Below, piece after piece: positions 26,565-36,211 of a stretch of DNA of 64,000 nucleotides. This DNA is from Lysobacter arvi (GTDB lineage: Bacteria; Pseudomonadota; Gammaproteobacteria; Xanthomonadales; Xanthomonadaceae): the NCBI GenBank assembly GCA_031216755.1, contig JARUHG010000005.1, forward strand, positions 186,001 through 250,000, in the 5' to 3' direction. The position numbers and the translations under genes were made by a program. How positions within the stretch are numbered: position 1 is the stretch's first letter; each line of letters opens with the position of its first letter. The notes beneath the pieces are model-generated. The model had not been told where the DNA came from, searched no databases, and was given only the letters and a program-made list of their open reading frames with translations.

Positions 26565-27494
26565 ATGTACGTTACCGAAAAAATCAATCCCCTCGAACTC
26601 CTCTCACAGCTTTTGACTTGCCCCGTTGCAGGCAAGGTCGATAGGAATTTTGAAGGCCTTTCTCACAACGACCACCTCTGCCCAAAATTCGAGGAACTGA
26701 TCAGGGCTATTCTGGGGGCATACAAACGGCACCGTTCAAGTGCATATGACATTCAGGGCTTTACCGATCATGGAGCCGACATATTGGTTTCCTGGGAAGA
26801 CGACGACGGCGACATGCAGTCTGCAGCGCTTCAGGTAAAGAGCTATCGCGAAGTCGAGCAAGACCTAAAGATGGAATCAGGCAAGAGGCAGCTAATACCA
26901 GCCTTGAAGAGCCAGTATGTAAATGCGATGTCCAAGCATCGCGTGGGCACGTTTTATGTGGTCTTGTGTTGCGATGGCGGCAAGAAGCATCGGGACTTTG
27001 TGCGAAGGGTGTCCGCAGAGTTCACAAGTCTTCCCGGCGTAAAAATCATTGGTCCTGCTCAGGCATGGGCGTTCTACGAGATGTTGCCCGGCAGCGTTGT
27101 TGCGCATTGCGCCCGCGTTCTCTGCGCAGCGGATCCGCTATTGCGCGACGTAGGAGACATGTTTGAGTCCAAGTCAAAAGCCTTTAGATGGGCGGCAATC
27201 AATGCAATCGTGCAGAACTTGGAGGATAAGAGACCTCTGGAAATCGACGATTTGGAAATGCTAGACGTCAGCGCTCAGGAGGAGAGCTGGCAGGAAGACG
27301 TCGAGCAAGCCATTCAAGATCTGCTATGGAGCGGAGATCTCGAGTCTGTTGACGGCTCCACGTTCGAACTATCGCATGAAGCGTTCTTGCCACTTAGGGC
27401 GCTGTACTACGATGTGAGGGCCCGACACGGGTTATCCGGAGGCCACATGGTCACGTTTCTCATGCAGATTACGGATCAATCTGACATTCCCTGA
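26565..27494 (+). CDS. Putative PD-(D/E)xK (Mrr-like, QxK) nuclease
   Basis: 309 residues, no signal peptide. Residues 60-95 fit a restriction-endonuclease fold: GFTDHGADILVSW supplies the Asp (72) and AALQVKSY the Q-x-K pair (Gln90, Lys92), with a helix containing Glu43-Glu44 upstream. The C-terminal third is acidic and helical and may be a partner-binding or winged-helix segment. Mrr-type QxK enzymes cut foreign or modified DNA, so a restriction role is plausible. Base composition is clearly lower in GC than the chromosome, with TTG, AAT and AAA codons frequent, suggesting recent transfer. No related partner gene is adjacent; the next gene is convergent. The nuclease call rests on motif reading only. 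Confidence 0.55.
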   Translation: MYVTEKINPLELLSQLLTCPVAGKVDRNFEGLSHNDHLCPKFEELIRAILGAYKRHRSSAYDIQGFTDHGADILVSWEDDDGDMQSAALQVKSYREVEQDLKMESGKRQLIPALKSQYVNAMSKHRVGTFYVVLCCDGGKKHRDFVRRVSAEFTSLPGVKIIGPAQAWAFYEMLPGSVVAHCARVLCAADPLLRDVGDMFESKSKAFRWAAINAIVQNLEDKRPLEIDDLEMLDVSAQEESWQEDVEQAIQDLLWSGDLESVDGSTFELSHEAFLPLRALYYDVRARHGLSGGHMVTFLMQITDQSDIP

Positions 27495-27702
27495 TGGCCG
27501 ATAGCTGCAAAGCCTGCTTTCGACCCGAAGGGGACATGATCAGCACTAGCGAGGAGTCCCGCGCAGACGGGGCTGGCAGCAAATGGAGCGAACACTCCAC
27601 AGCCACGAATGCACAGCTGCTGGGGACAGGGGCGGCATACTCGATAGCCGGCCATACCCAACGCGCCAGGGCAGGCAAAAAGAACAATCGGAATGAGGTG
27701 CG

Positions 27703-28947
27703 TCAATCGGGCGGGTTGCTATCCGATCCACAGGCCGAGCAGACCGTGTCGAGTTCGAGTTCCAGGTACACGGGCTCGCCGCGGTGCGCTGCCGCCTGCT
27801 GCTCCAAGCTAAGCACATGGCGGTTGCGCCGAACCTGCTCGCCATCGAGCTCGATGCTATGGCCGTTGGCCAGATCGCGCAGCTGACCCCTCTTGAGGCC
27901 GCCGATGTCCAGATAGTTCTCAACGGAGCCGTGGCAGTCCCGATCCGAACCGTCCATGCACGTGATCTGGTACGTATACGTACGATTTGCGTCGTGATAG
28001 GCGGCCTTCAACCGGTCCGACAGCCAGCTCTCGTTATCGCGGAATTGATTGCGTTCGACGTTTGCGATCAGGGCGAGCAACTCGCCGTGAGTTAGCGACA
28101 AAATGAGGGGAATGTAGTTGGCACTCGACCGGAGGTCCGCGGCCAGAGCGCGAAAGTCCCACGATGGCGTACCGCGAGAAGTGAGGAAGCCGATCTTAGA
28201 GAAACTGGCCCGCCTTAGGCTCTTGGCGAAGTTCTTTACGTCGTCCTCGGACGGCTCCTCATGAGGCAGTGGCTCGAAACGAAGCGTCTGGCCGGGGTAG
28301 CCGACATCTCGCAGTGCAGACAGGACCGCTGACCGGGGGTGCACCGTGTAGACGATGGTCTTGCACGGCTTCTCGTCGAGCAGCGGAGTAGCGGTCGTTC
28401 CCCGGATCAGGGTGTTGGGGAAGCAGTAGCGCAGGCATGCGCGTACCTTGTCGACGTACTTGTCGTGATCTTCGACGGGCTCGTCGAGCCAGCGGGACAA
28501 GTAGGCGGCGGCACTACGGCGATAAAACTCGCCAACGACCGTGGGGGAACGAATCAGCTCGATTTGGCCCCACCAAGCGTCCTCAAGCCGCATGCGAACG
28601 TGGTCCATGCGGTCCGGCAGGTGAATGCGGACCTCCCCGGTCTGCCGGTTGATCCATTCCTGGACGATGCGCTCGCGCTCATCGCCTTCAAGCCGCGTTT
28701 CCCCGAGGTTGAGGATGTCGATGTATCGGGGCCCGAACTCGCCGATCTGCCCAAAGTTTCCGGGGAACCACTCATCGAGCCATTCGCCGGTTCCAATGCA
28801 GATGACCCGACGGTGCAGCGGATCCACTGTCTCAACGAAGACCCGGTTCTCGGTCGCGGTGACGCGATCGACCTGCGGACGGCTTTGATGGATGCGGACG
28901 AGCTCGGCCAGCACGGCCGCAATCAGCTTGCCGGAATCGGAGGTCAC
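27703..28947 (-). CDS. Hypothetical protein of the island
   Basis: 414 residues from a GTG start; no in-frame ATG lies near the N-terminus. I do not recognise a family. Visible features: an N-terminal alpha/beta segment (VFVETVDPLHRRVICIG), a Trp-rich stretch (TGEWLDEWFPGNF), a central basic region with many Arg, and a C-terminal part ending in VCSACGSDS. The C-terminal region around LRDLANGHSIELDGEQV could be a small beta domain. No signal peptide or membrane segment. It lies on the same strand as the NERD-kinase-helicase pair, 388 bases further downstream, so it may belong to that transcript or be a separate unit. Confidence 0.6.
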   Translation of the reverse strand: MTSDSGKLIAAVLAELVRIHQSRPQVDRVTATENRVFVETVDPLHRRVICIGTGEWLDEWFPGNFGQIGEFGPRYIDILNLGETRLEGDERERIVQEWINRQTGEVRIHLPDRMDHVRMRLEDAWWGQIELIRSPTVVGEFYRRSAAAYLSRWLDEPVEDHDKYVDKVRACLRYCFPNTLIRGTTATPLLDEKPCKTIVYTVHPRSAVLSALRDVGYPGQTLRFEPLPHEEPSEDDVKNFAKSLRRASFSKIGFLTSRGTPSWDFRALAADLRSSANYIPLILSLTHGELLALIANVERNQFRDNESWLSDRLKAAYHDANRTYTYQITCMDGSDRDCHGSVENYLDIGGLKRGQLRDLANGHSIELDGEQVRRNRHVLSLEQQAAAHRGEPVYLELELDTVCSACGSDSNPPD

Positions 28948-29335
28948 TCGTTGAGCCGGGGGGAAGTAGTGGACGCGCTAGAAAACAGGCGGCCATGCAG
29001 CAGCGAATCGGCTGTCATAACGGTTCTCGTAGTTGGAGGTGATGTAACAAGCGCCCACCCCTCGATGAGGTGAACGAGCTTCCAGTGTGGACGCACCGCG
29101 CCGAGAACGTAAAGCCCGATCGATTGCCTGATTGCACTTCCATCGCGCGATTCAGTGTGCGCACTAAAGCCATAGAACGGCGATTCCTAGCGCCACGCCT
29201 CCACATGAAAGCGTTGATGCCCTTGCCTCACCAATCCAGCTGAGGCTGGTCAATCCTCGGACGACGATCAGCCGACGTCTGCTTCCGACTCTAAGCAGAA
29301 GATTTCGATCAGGCATTTCCGCAGCGTGAGACCGT
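28948..29335. other. Intergenic region without a recognised gene
   Basis: 388 bases between two minus-strand genes. No supported gene, tRNA or repeat was seen. Room for a promoter of the 27703-28947 gene and a terminator for the partner gene, but neither is clear. Confidence 0.4.
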
Positions 29336-30868
29336 TCACTGGTGCTCCGACCGATCTGGCAGCTCGGAGCTTGGAACCTCGCAATACGACTGAGGCCACT
29401 CAAGCATGGTCCTAACCTGAACTCCGTCCGAGGTGCCGTAGCGCGCCACTTGGGCGGGCAAGCTACCGAACAAGTACTGATGCACCCGGCGAAGGATTTG
29501 GGTATCGAACGTAAGTACCCCCAATGGAATCGGGAACCCGCGGTCTTCCGTTACCGGTGCGTGTACGACTACGGCGGCAACTTTCCCCGGAATCAGTAAG
29601 ATTTCGAGCGAACTTGGAATCGACCCTGTATTTGGCCTGCAGTACGGGGGCGACGAGGTCTTTGTGAGCCGCCATTGGGGCTTGCCTTCCTCGATCACGA
29701 TGGCAGCACGCTCAAGTTTGCGACCGGTTCCGTCGATTTCCACTTCCTCTTTGGCAAGAACCTCCAAGAGTTCGATAAGCGACCGCGCCGTACCCCAAGA
29801 CGCTTGCTTGGGCACTACCCAGAGGAAGGATTCATTGCCGAATGCAGGGCGATCCTTGGCGTACCCGATAGCAGTCTTGATTCTCTCGATGTTCTCGGGC
29901 TGGTAAAGCGCCCCTACGATGCCCACGGTCGGCCTGTTGCTGCGCAACTCACCTGCCCGACCTGCCAGTTCCTTGAAGTAGCGAAGCGATGCAAACCCGG
30001 AGCGATTTACATACTCCTTTAGGTACTCGGGGGCGATATTCGCCAAAACTTCGAGCGCATTGCCGTCTTCTGGCGTCTTGTTCGTTCGAAGGCTCTCCAA
30101 GTACTCCGCCACGCCATGGACGACTCGGTCCCGATCGGCCAATTCATGTCCGGTTCTCCACTTTTCGAGGAATGCTTCAGGCTCCCCAGGACGGCGTACG
30201 GAAGCCATCGCCACGAATGGAACCACGGCCGAAAACCGATCGCCGGGGACCACATCATCCACGGAGTAAAGGGAACGCTTCAGCTGATCCGCGGCGTCCC
30301 TGTCCCTACGACTGGAAATTTCTCCAAAGAATCTGCGAAAGGATTCGGGAACATGCTTGGACGCGTTCGCTACGAGGCCCGGGTCTCGAACTGCGAGCTC
30401 AGGCAGGGACCTCTCGAACTCAGACTGAGGCTCGCGGTCGCAGGGCGCGAGTGCAAGCAGATCAAAACCCACCTTCTCTGTCTTCTTGAGGACATCATAA
30501 ATCTGCGGCCTATCACCCTCCTTGAACAGCGCGTGGCCAGCATCCGTCAACCAGATTCGGCCTTCCGAGCGAGAGATATAGGCTCTAGTCTCAGCGTCCC
30601 GAATTACGTAGGCCATTTCGTTGGCGTCAAAGCCGAAGAACGTCGCCGCCGTCTCCTCCGGCATGCCGTCAGCAGAGTGCAGCAATCGAAGCAGGAACTC
30701 AGTTGTCAGGGAAACGTCGCCAACCTCCGCGACCTTGTGCTGCACAAGAAACTGCCTAGCAGGTAGCTGCAGGTCGAAGATGCCAACTGGGACTCTGACG
30801 TCCGCCGGCCCAGCCTTTTCGTCGCCGGCTCTCTTGGGGAGCGAAAGAACGCGACGAGTTCCGCTCAT
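29336..30868 (-). CDS. Unknown partner of the NERD-kinase-helicase protein
   Basis: 510 residues. Its ATG overlaps the stop codon of the giant gene upstream (ATGA), so the two are translated together and probably act in one complex. I do not recognise a domain. The N-terminal 130 residues look like winged-helix modules (DANEMAYVIRDAETRAYISR, then IWLTDAGHALFKEGD). The middle is helical; the last third is beta-rich with EILLIPGKVAAVVVHAP. No HKD phospholipase-D motif, nuclease signature or membrane segment was found. Base composition is lower in GC than the chromosome. A specificity, adaptor or effector role is inference from position only. Confidence 0.7.
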   Translation of the reverse strand: MSGTRRVLSLPKRAGDEKAGPADVRVPVGIFDLQLPARQFLVQHKVAEVGDVSLTTEFLLRLLHSADGMPEETAATFFGFDANEMAYVIRDAETRAYISRSEGRIWLTDAGHALFKEGDRPQIYDVLKKTEKVGFDLLALAPCDREPQSEFERSLPELAVRDPGLVANASKHVPESFRRFFGEISSRRDRDAADQLKRSLYSVDDVVPGDRFSAVVPFVAMASVRRPGEPEAFLEKWRTGHELADRDRVVHGVAEYLESLRTNKTPEDGNALEVLANIAPEYLKEYVNRSGFASLRYFKELAGRAGELRSNRPTVGIVGALYQPENIERIKTAIGYAKDRPAFGNESFLWVVPKQASWGTARSLIELLEVLAKEEVEIDGTGRKLERAAIVIEEGKPQWRLTKTSSPPYCRPNTGSIPSSLEILLIPGKVAAVVVHAPVTEDRGFPIPLGVLTFDTQILRRVHQYLFGSLPAQVARYGTSDGVQVRTMLEWPQSYCEVPSSELPDRSEHQ

Positions 30869-33800
30869 GCGTCACCTTCCTTTTGCGTAGCGCGGACGGC
30901 GGGCTTAGCCTTGGTTTTCTTCGCCGATTTTGGCGCGGCCAAGAGTTCTGCTGCATCGAGGAGCTTCGCGTCACCACCCTTGGTCTCTTCGTCGAAGCCG
31001 GCTGACACGACCCCAAGGGGTGAGCCTTCTCGCCAAGCCGCCTTCGCGCCGACGATGACGAGCCGATCCATCGCTCTGCTCAGGGCGACGTTAATTCGAT
31101 TCTTCTTCGCCATGAATCCGGGATTGATTGTCGGAGCTCCTCGATCCTTTATCCCATCCGCGTTATTTCTCACGAGCGACAACAGGACTACCAGATTCTC
31201 CTTGCCCTGGTAGCTGTCGATTGTGTCCACCTTAACGGTGCGCCTGAAAGCTTCAGGCAAGCTCTCTGACTGCAGTTTCTGCCGAACGAGTTCTAGCTGA
31301 GCCGCATATGCGCAGATAACACCGATTGCCTCCACGCCCTCGGCGAGCGTCTTGATCCAGTTCAAAAACGGCTCGTGCTCCGACCAGCGCTTGAGCAGCC
31401 AGACAATCACGTCTGCCTCGGTCGCATTCTGCAAACTACCGCGCTTGCTACCGCCCCTCTGGTAGGCGCCCGCTCCCATAGCGTCGGTGCTCACCCACGC
31501 GAGCGGATGGGTCAACTCAGCTGGAAGAACCTCAGGGGGGATCTTCGGCTGGGCCCGCTCGTGCTGGAGGGCTCGGTCGTAAAATGCATTGGAGACCAAC
31601 CTGCCAATGGGTGGGAGCATTCGATACTGCTTTTTGAGCGTATGTCCCGCTTGCTTGCCATAAGGGGATTCGAATGCACGCTCAAAGTCGCTTTTGACGA
31701 TCTCGGAAACGCCGATCTTCAACTCCCGCGTGACGGCGTCCACAACGTCTGGATTGTGCTGGGGTTGCAGTTGCATGTGGTCGCCGACAAGCACGACCCA
31801 TTTTCCTGCCTGTATCGGGACAGCTAGTTCGCTAGGCGTGCAGCGAGCTGCTTCGTCCACAACTACCAGATCGAATGCAGTCTTCGTCAGCCCTAACGAG
31901 GAGCGCCCCAAGCCGACACAGGTTCCCGAAACGACCTGTCGCGTGCCGGCCAGAAACGTCTCATAGCTTCTTTGCCAAGTAGACACCGTTCCGACGATGT
32001 CCCTCCCTAATTCAGCCACGTGCCTAAGCCTCTCGACTTTGTGCGCCGTCGAGTTCGGAAGCGTCGAGAAGAACAGCGACGTGACCATGTCGCTGACCTC
32101 TGAGGGATCGACCTCCGAAAGATCGCAATCAATCTCACGATCCAGAAGGCACTGCTGCACAGTGTCCTTCAGGGAATTGATTTTGAAGGCATCGTCGCTT
32201 GAATCAGTCAGTTCGGAAATCCGCTCTAGAATGGGTCGAATCGTGTCCTCAAAAAAGAGTACCGACTCGCACTCCTCCTGGGCCAGACCGAGATAACCTG
32301 CAATAGCACCAATTCGCAGCTCTCTCGTAGCGACAAACTCGTCCTTATAGGACCGCTCCACCGCTGCGGCGTGATAAGGCCGCAAGGTCTCGGAAACCTG
32401 ACCTTCGGCTCCGACTCGGATCATGCTCAGAGCGTCTCGGTCTTTTCCGAAGAGACTAAGAACTGCTTCCGCAGCGTTGTTAACCGCCTCGTGAGACTGA
32501 CTCGCGACAAGCACGTTTTTCGCCAGTCCGTGGGTTAGAGCGTAGTGAACGAGCGCGCCGATGAAGCGCGTTTTGCCGGTCCCCGGCGGGCCCTGCAGCA
32601 AGCCGAGCGGGCGATGCGCGACAATCCCCTTAAAGGCGGCTACCTGCGTGGGATTGAGTTTGTACTGCTGCACCAGCAGGTCTTCGTCCACCTCGACCGG
32701 AGTGTCGCTCGGTAGCTTTCCACTTGCAGGATAGAAGGCATCGACCAACTGTGGAGCGACAGCGTTTCGCGAGAGAATGCGAGTTGTCGCCTCTTCGCGG
32801 CGCTGCCAACTAGTGTTTTCCATACGACTTTGGAAGCGGAGGCGGTCGCCGTCTCGAACGATCGGACCTCGAGAGCCATCGACATAGCCATGAATGGCCA
32901 AGGCATCCGATGACGTCTTCTGAACGTCAACGGCGCCAATCTTCCGCCACCCCCCTTTGCCGTCAAGTCGCTCAACTGCGACCACGTCCTTTCGGTCGAA
33001 ATCAAGGTCCCCCACCGAGAGCTGGATTGGCACCACATGAAGACCGGCTTGCATGCGATAGGTGCTGTCTCCTAGCGCGAGAACCTCGGACTTGAGTTCG
33101 CCCTCGATGCGGATGGAACGCTCCCACAGCAGCGGCACGTTAACGCGATCCCCTAGCCTGGCCTCCTCGGCCTGTTCGCGCTCCACCAACTCGTCTTCCT
33201 TGGCCTCAAGGCTTGCAACCTGTGACAGTTCCGGCTCGCCTTCTTCTACCTTCGGACCTGGAACCGCCATGGCGGCCGCCACCTCGGGCAACTGCAAAAT
33301 CGCGGTTATTGCTTCGAACTGGGGCAGCCCGCCTTCAACGACGATATTTGCGCGCAGGGAGCAAATCTTCTGGCGACTTAGTCGAGATGCTTGGGCCTGT
33401 TCCAGCTTGTTGCGGAATACCTTTGCTGGCGCCCCGCTTGGGCCAAATTCAACTGAGATCTCTTCGACTGCGCCGATGATCCTTAGGCGCTTGTCGTTTT
33501 TTACGATCCAGAATTGCCCTTCATCCGGAAGCATTGAGCCCGGCTCAGTACGCGGGATGGAAATAGTAAATGTCGGAAGGGCCCTGTCCGTTGGCGGCCT
33601 AAGAGCAAACTCAAGAGCTTCGCGCAGCGGCAACAGCGTTCCGTTCGCTGGCGGACCCATGCGGCACTCTTCGACCGCTCTTTCAATACGGGCAGCCACG
33701 TCCGCGTGAACGTCCACATTGGCGAGAAGTTCCTCGACGATTCTCGTGACCGCGTATCGATCACGCTCGAATCGCCCCCCTGAGGCCGGTGAATAGGCGC

Positions 33801-35778
33801 GAGATCTACGAGAACCGTCTTGGCCGGATGAGTAATCAACCATGTCGATGAGGACCGGCGCCAACGCGCCGTCTCGCTCAGTGACGACGATGTTGTCCGG
33901 CTTGATGTCGCCATGAGCGACGGTTCGTCCGTGCAAATTTTCGACCACGTCCACGAGCTTAATGCTCAGGTCGATGACACCTGCCGGCTCGCGGAGAGCG
34001 TCCTCGCCCAGGCCTTCCGACAATGTCTTGCCTGGTACAAACTCCTGGATCACGACGATAGCGTCGCCAGTCCAGTGCACGTTAAGCAGCCGAGCGCATC
34101 CCTGGGGCGGCGCCTCCACCAGTTGTTGCACGTGTTCCAGAAACGCCAAGATTCGAGTGCGCTCCTTCTGAACGTTTCCCAATGCGGACGAGTGCCACAT
34201 CTTTACCAGTCGCAGTTGATCTTCGGCGTCTGCCCGCCAAATGGTCGCGCGCTCGTCGTCACTGACCTCTTCAGTTTCTGGATAGGCCTTGAAGACCTCT
34301 CTTTGCGACTTCAAAGTCCGGAATCGCTCCAGTCCTTCGATGATCAACCTATCATCGGCAACTGTTACGAGCGCTGCATTGAACGCAGTCAGCATCTCTC
34401 CCGCATCGGCGAATCGACTGGACTGATCCATGTCCAGACATTTCTCGAACCAGGGATGTAGGCTCGAAAACTCACCATTGACGTCAACTTCGTCATTCCA
34501 CTCTGGCGGCTCACCACATGGAGGCTGCCCAAACAGCAAAGCATGCACCACACATCCCAAAAGAAAGGCGTCCTTTCGGAGCAGGTCAATGCTTCCGCCC
34601 AGAATGTCCTCGGGTACCTTGGTTGTCGAAAGGAACTGAAACCGCGACTCGCCGAGGGTCTGGACCTCAGGCAGGGAAGCGGCCATCAAGTGCGAAAGCT
34701 TGACTGTGCTAGGGGGCTCTAGCCAGACGCTGTGCATGCCCAAGTCCAAGTGCGCCGCGTTCAGCGCGTGCATCGGGGCGACGGACGAGAGTACTTGCCG
34801 CGCAAAGGTTATGCGTTCACCCGGGGTTGTGTTGGCTAGCTCCGCCTGGAATTCGCTCACGCGCTTCATGCGCCTGCGGCGCTCAAACACCTCCCAGTGC
34901 GAGACGCCTCGTTCCGGATCTTCAGCCTTTGGTTTGAAAATTGTCTCCCCGCATCGAGGATTTCGGTCATCCAGCCATGCAATGACCTTTCTCTCTCGGC
35001 CGGCTATCTCTGCGCGACCAGCTTCAGTCTGGAATCTGGTGTCTGCTTTCGTGAAGTCCCAGCGCCGCAAAAGTCCGAATGAGTTATCAATGCCGGACTC
35101 TTCTACTTCGAACTCAGCGTAGACCTCGCCTTGATGTTGAAATGTCGGCGCATCTCTTCGCGCCACGAAGCCGCCGTAGTTTCGCTTGCCCACCTGGAAG
35201 ATTCCGTTGCCCACATTGAAGAATCGCCGGAAGCGCTGCATCCATGCTTCGCTCGTGAAATCTTCGAAGTAGACGGGGCCGAAGGCTCTAATTCGCTCGT
35301 CTTTGTTCCGAATAACTTTAATGAAGTCGTCAATATAGAAAACAAACGCGGACTCACTGCCTGCGATCTGGGAACGGTCCTTCGTATTGGTCAGTACAAC
35401 AGCCGAATGAATCATTGGTGTCGGCAACGACTCCCCCAACCCCTCCTTCTTCGCCTGCTCCGCCAAAGATTTTTTGAGAATGGGATAGAGCTCTCGGGTG
35501 ATCTCCGCGATCTTCCCTACAGGAGATCTGCCGTTGTTACGTTTGCCATTAAGCCAGTCTCCGCCGCTACTGACGATAGGACCTTTCCAGTCCTTCAGAT
35601 CAACGAGAATTATTCGATCCTCGACCACTAGGACCACATCAATTTCCCGAATGCCCTTGCTTGGCAGCGAAAGGTCGAGATTGGTAAATGCGCTCCAATC
35701 GTCTGGCAGGGTTTTAAGCTTGTCTAACCCAGGAACTTCGCGAACGTGAATCCCGCGGCCGTTGTTAACGATCTTCAT
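30865..35778 (-). CDS. NERD - pseudokinase - Ser/Thr kinase - SF1 helicase protein
   Basis: 1637 residues in one frame. Residues about 15-130 form a NERD (nuclease-related) domain: IREIDVVLVVEDRIILVDLKDWKG, with the Asp and D-x-K of a PD-(D/E)xK core. Residues about 240-480 look like a degenerate kinase (HLDLGMHSVWLEP near 342 in place of the catalytic loop). Residues about 520-730 are a second kinase with HGDIKPDNIVV near 622, but the DFG position reads DMV. From about 1035 there is an SF1 helicase: Walker A GPPGTGKT near 1060, Walker B VVVDEAARC near 1305, VGDHMQLQPQ, and the C-terminal motif DSYQGKE near 1520 and INVALSRA. Helicases of this COG1112-like group occur in several defence systems. 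GGGGGAT precedes the start. Phage defence is the leading inference. Confidence 0.85.
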   Translation of the reverse strand: MKIVNNGRGIHVREVPGLDKLKTLPDDWSAFTNLDLSLPSKGIREIDVVLVVEDRIILVDLKDWKGPIVSSGGDWLNGKRNNGRSPVGKIAEITRELYPILKKSLAEQAKKEGLGESLPTPMIHSAVVLTNTKDRSQIAGSESAFVFYIDDFIKVIRNKDERIRAFGPVYFEDFTSEAWMQRFRRFFNVGNGIFQVGKRNYGGFVARRDAPTFQHQGEVYAEFEVEESGIDNSFGLLRRWDFTKADTRFQTEAGRAEIAGRERKVIAWLDDRNPRCGETIFKPKAEDPERGVSHWEVFERRRRMKRVSEFQAELANTTPGERITFARQVLSSVAPMHALNAAHLDLGMHSVWLEPPSTVKLSHLMAASLPEVQTLGESRFQFLSTTKVPEDILGGSIDLLRKDAFLLGCVVHALLFGQPPCGEPPEWNDEVDVNGEFSSLHPWFEKCLDMDQSSRFADAGEMLTAFNAALVTVADDRLIIEGLERFRTLKSQREVFKAYPETEEVSDDERATIWRADAEDQLRLVKMWHSSALGNVQKERTRILAFLEHVQQLVEAPPQGCARLLNVHWTGDAIVVIQEFVPGKTLSEGLGEDALREPAGVIDLSIKLVDVVENLHGRTVAHGDIKPDNIVVTERDGALAPVLIDMVDYSSGQDGSRRSRAYSPASGGRFERDRYAVTRIVEELLANVDVHADVAARIERAVEECRMGPPANGTLLPLREALEFALRPPTDRALPTFTISIPRTEPGSMLPDEGQFWIVKNDKRLRIIGAVEEISVEFGPSGAPAKVFRNKLEQAQASRLSRQKICSLRANIVVEGGLPQFEAITAILQLPEVAAAMAVPGPKVEEGEPELSQVASLEAKEDELVEREQAEEARLGDRVNVPLLWERSIRIEGELKSEVLALGDSTYRMQAGLHVVPIQLSVGDLDFDRKDVVAVERLDGKGGWRKIGAVDVQKTSSDALAIHGYVDGSRGPIVRDGDRLRFQSRMENTSWQRREEATTRILSRNAVAPQLVDAFYPASGKLPSDTPVEVDEDLLVQQYKLNPTQVAAFKGIVAHRPLGLLQGPPGTGKTRFIGALVHYALTHGLAKNVLVASQSHEAVNNAAEAVLSLFGKDRDALSMIRVGAEGQVSETLRPYHAAAVERSYKDEFVATRELRIGAIAGYLGLAQEECESVLFFEDTIRPILERISELTDSSDDAFKINSLKDTVQQCLLDREIDCDLSEVDPSEVSDMVTSLFFSTLPNSTAHKVERLRHVAELGRDIVGTVSTWQRSYETFLAGTRQVVSGTCVGLGRSSLGLTKTAFDLVVVDEAARCTPSELAVPIQAGKWVVLVGDHMQLQPQHNPDVVDAVTRELKIGVSEIVKSDFERAFESPYGKQAGHTLKKQYRMLPPIGRLVSNAFYDRALQHERAQPKIPPEVLPAELTHPLAWVSTDAMGAGAYQRGGSKRGSLQNATEADVIVWLLKRWSEHEPFLNWIKTLAEGVEAIGVICAYAAQLELVRQKLQSESLPEAFRRTVKVDTIDSYQGKENLVVLLSLVRNNADGIKDRGAPTINPGFMAKKNRINVALSRAMDRLVIVGAKAAWREGSPLGVVSAGFDEETKGGDAKLLDAAELLAAPKSAKKTKAKPAVRATQKEGDA

Positions 35779-36211
35779 TCATCATCCCCCTGTCCCTGAT
35801 CCCTCAGTCCACGCTTCAGTGGGCAAGGGAAGGCCGAACTTTAGCGTCGATGCGAACACGACGATACCGATGGCGTTTTCTTCGCGATGGTTGAGGCGCT
35901 TCGGGCAACTGCCGAGATGCCTGCTTTTGGTCGAAACTAACATAGAGCTCGGATGGCCTCGGGTGTAAGCTCGGATGTTCCTACAGGGCGGACGACATGA
36001 GCCTCGTCGACGCAGCTGAGACAGCTCGCACTCGGCAGGGAGATTCTCGATCCCCCTACGGTCGTTGTCCGCAATTGGCCGCAAGTATTCACTGTGACGA
36101 GTTCGTTGGCTGCCAGGCAACGTCAGTTTGCGGCTGACAACAGTCAGTCTGTGGCAGTGAGCCGCTACGATGCCTAATCGCGCGTCCCGCGTGTACGCAG
36201 TATCCACGGGC
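35779..36211. other. Intergenic region upstream of the NERD-kinase-helicase gene
   Basis: 433 bases with no supported gene. It must carry the promoter for the kinase-helicase operon if that unit is independent of the genes upstream. Short imperfect repeats are present around 36090-36150 (CGTCAGTTTGCGGCTGAC and a second GTCAGTCTG), without clear meaning. Confidence 0.4.

Noticed and set aside
29336-35778. Mokosh type I or BREX PglW
   Set aside because: The helicase-kinase theme fits Mokosh and NERD-kinase fits PglW, but the partner lacks an HKD (PLD) motif and no other BREX/PGL gene is adjacent.
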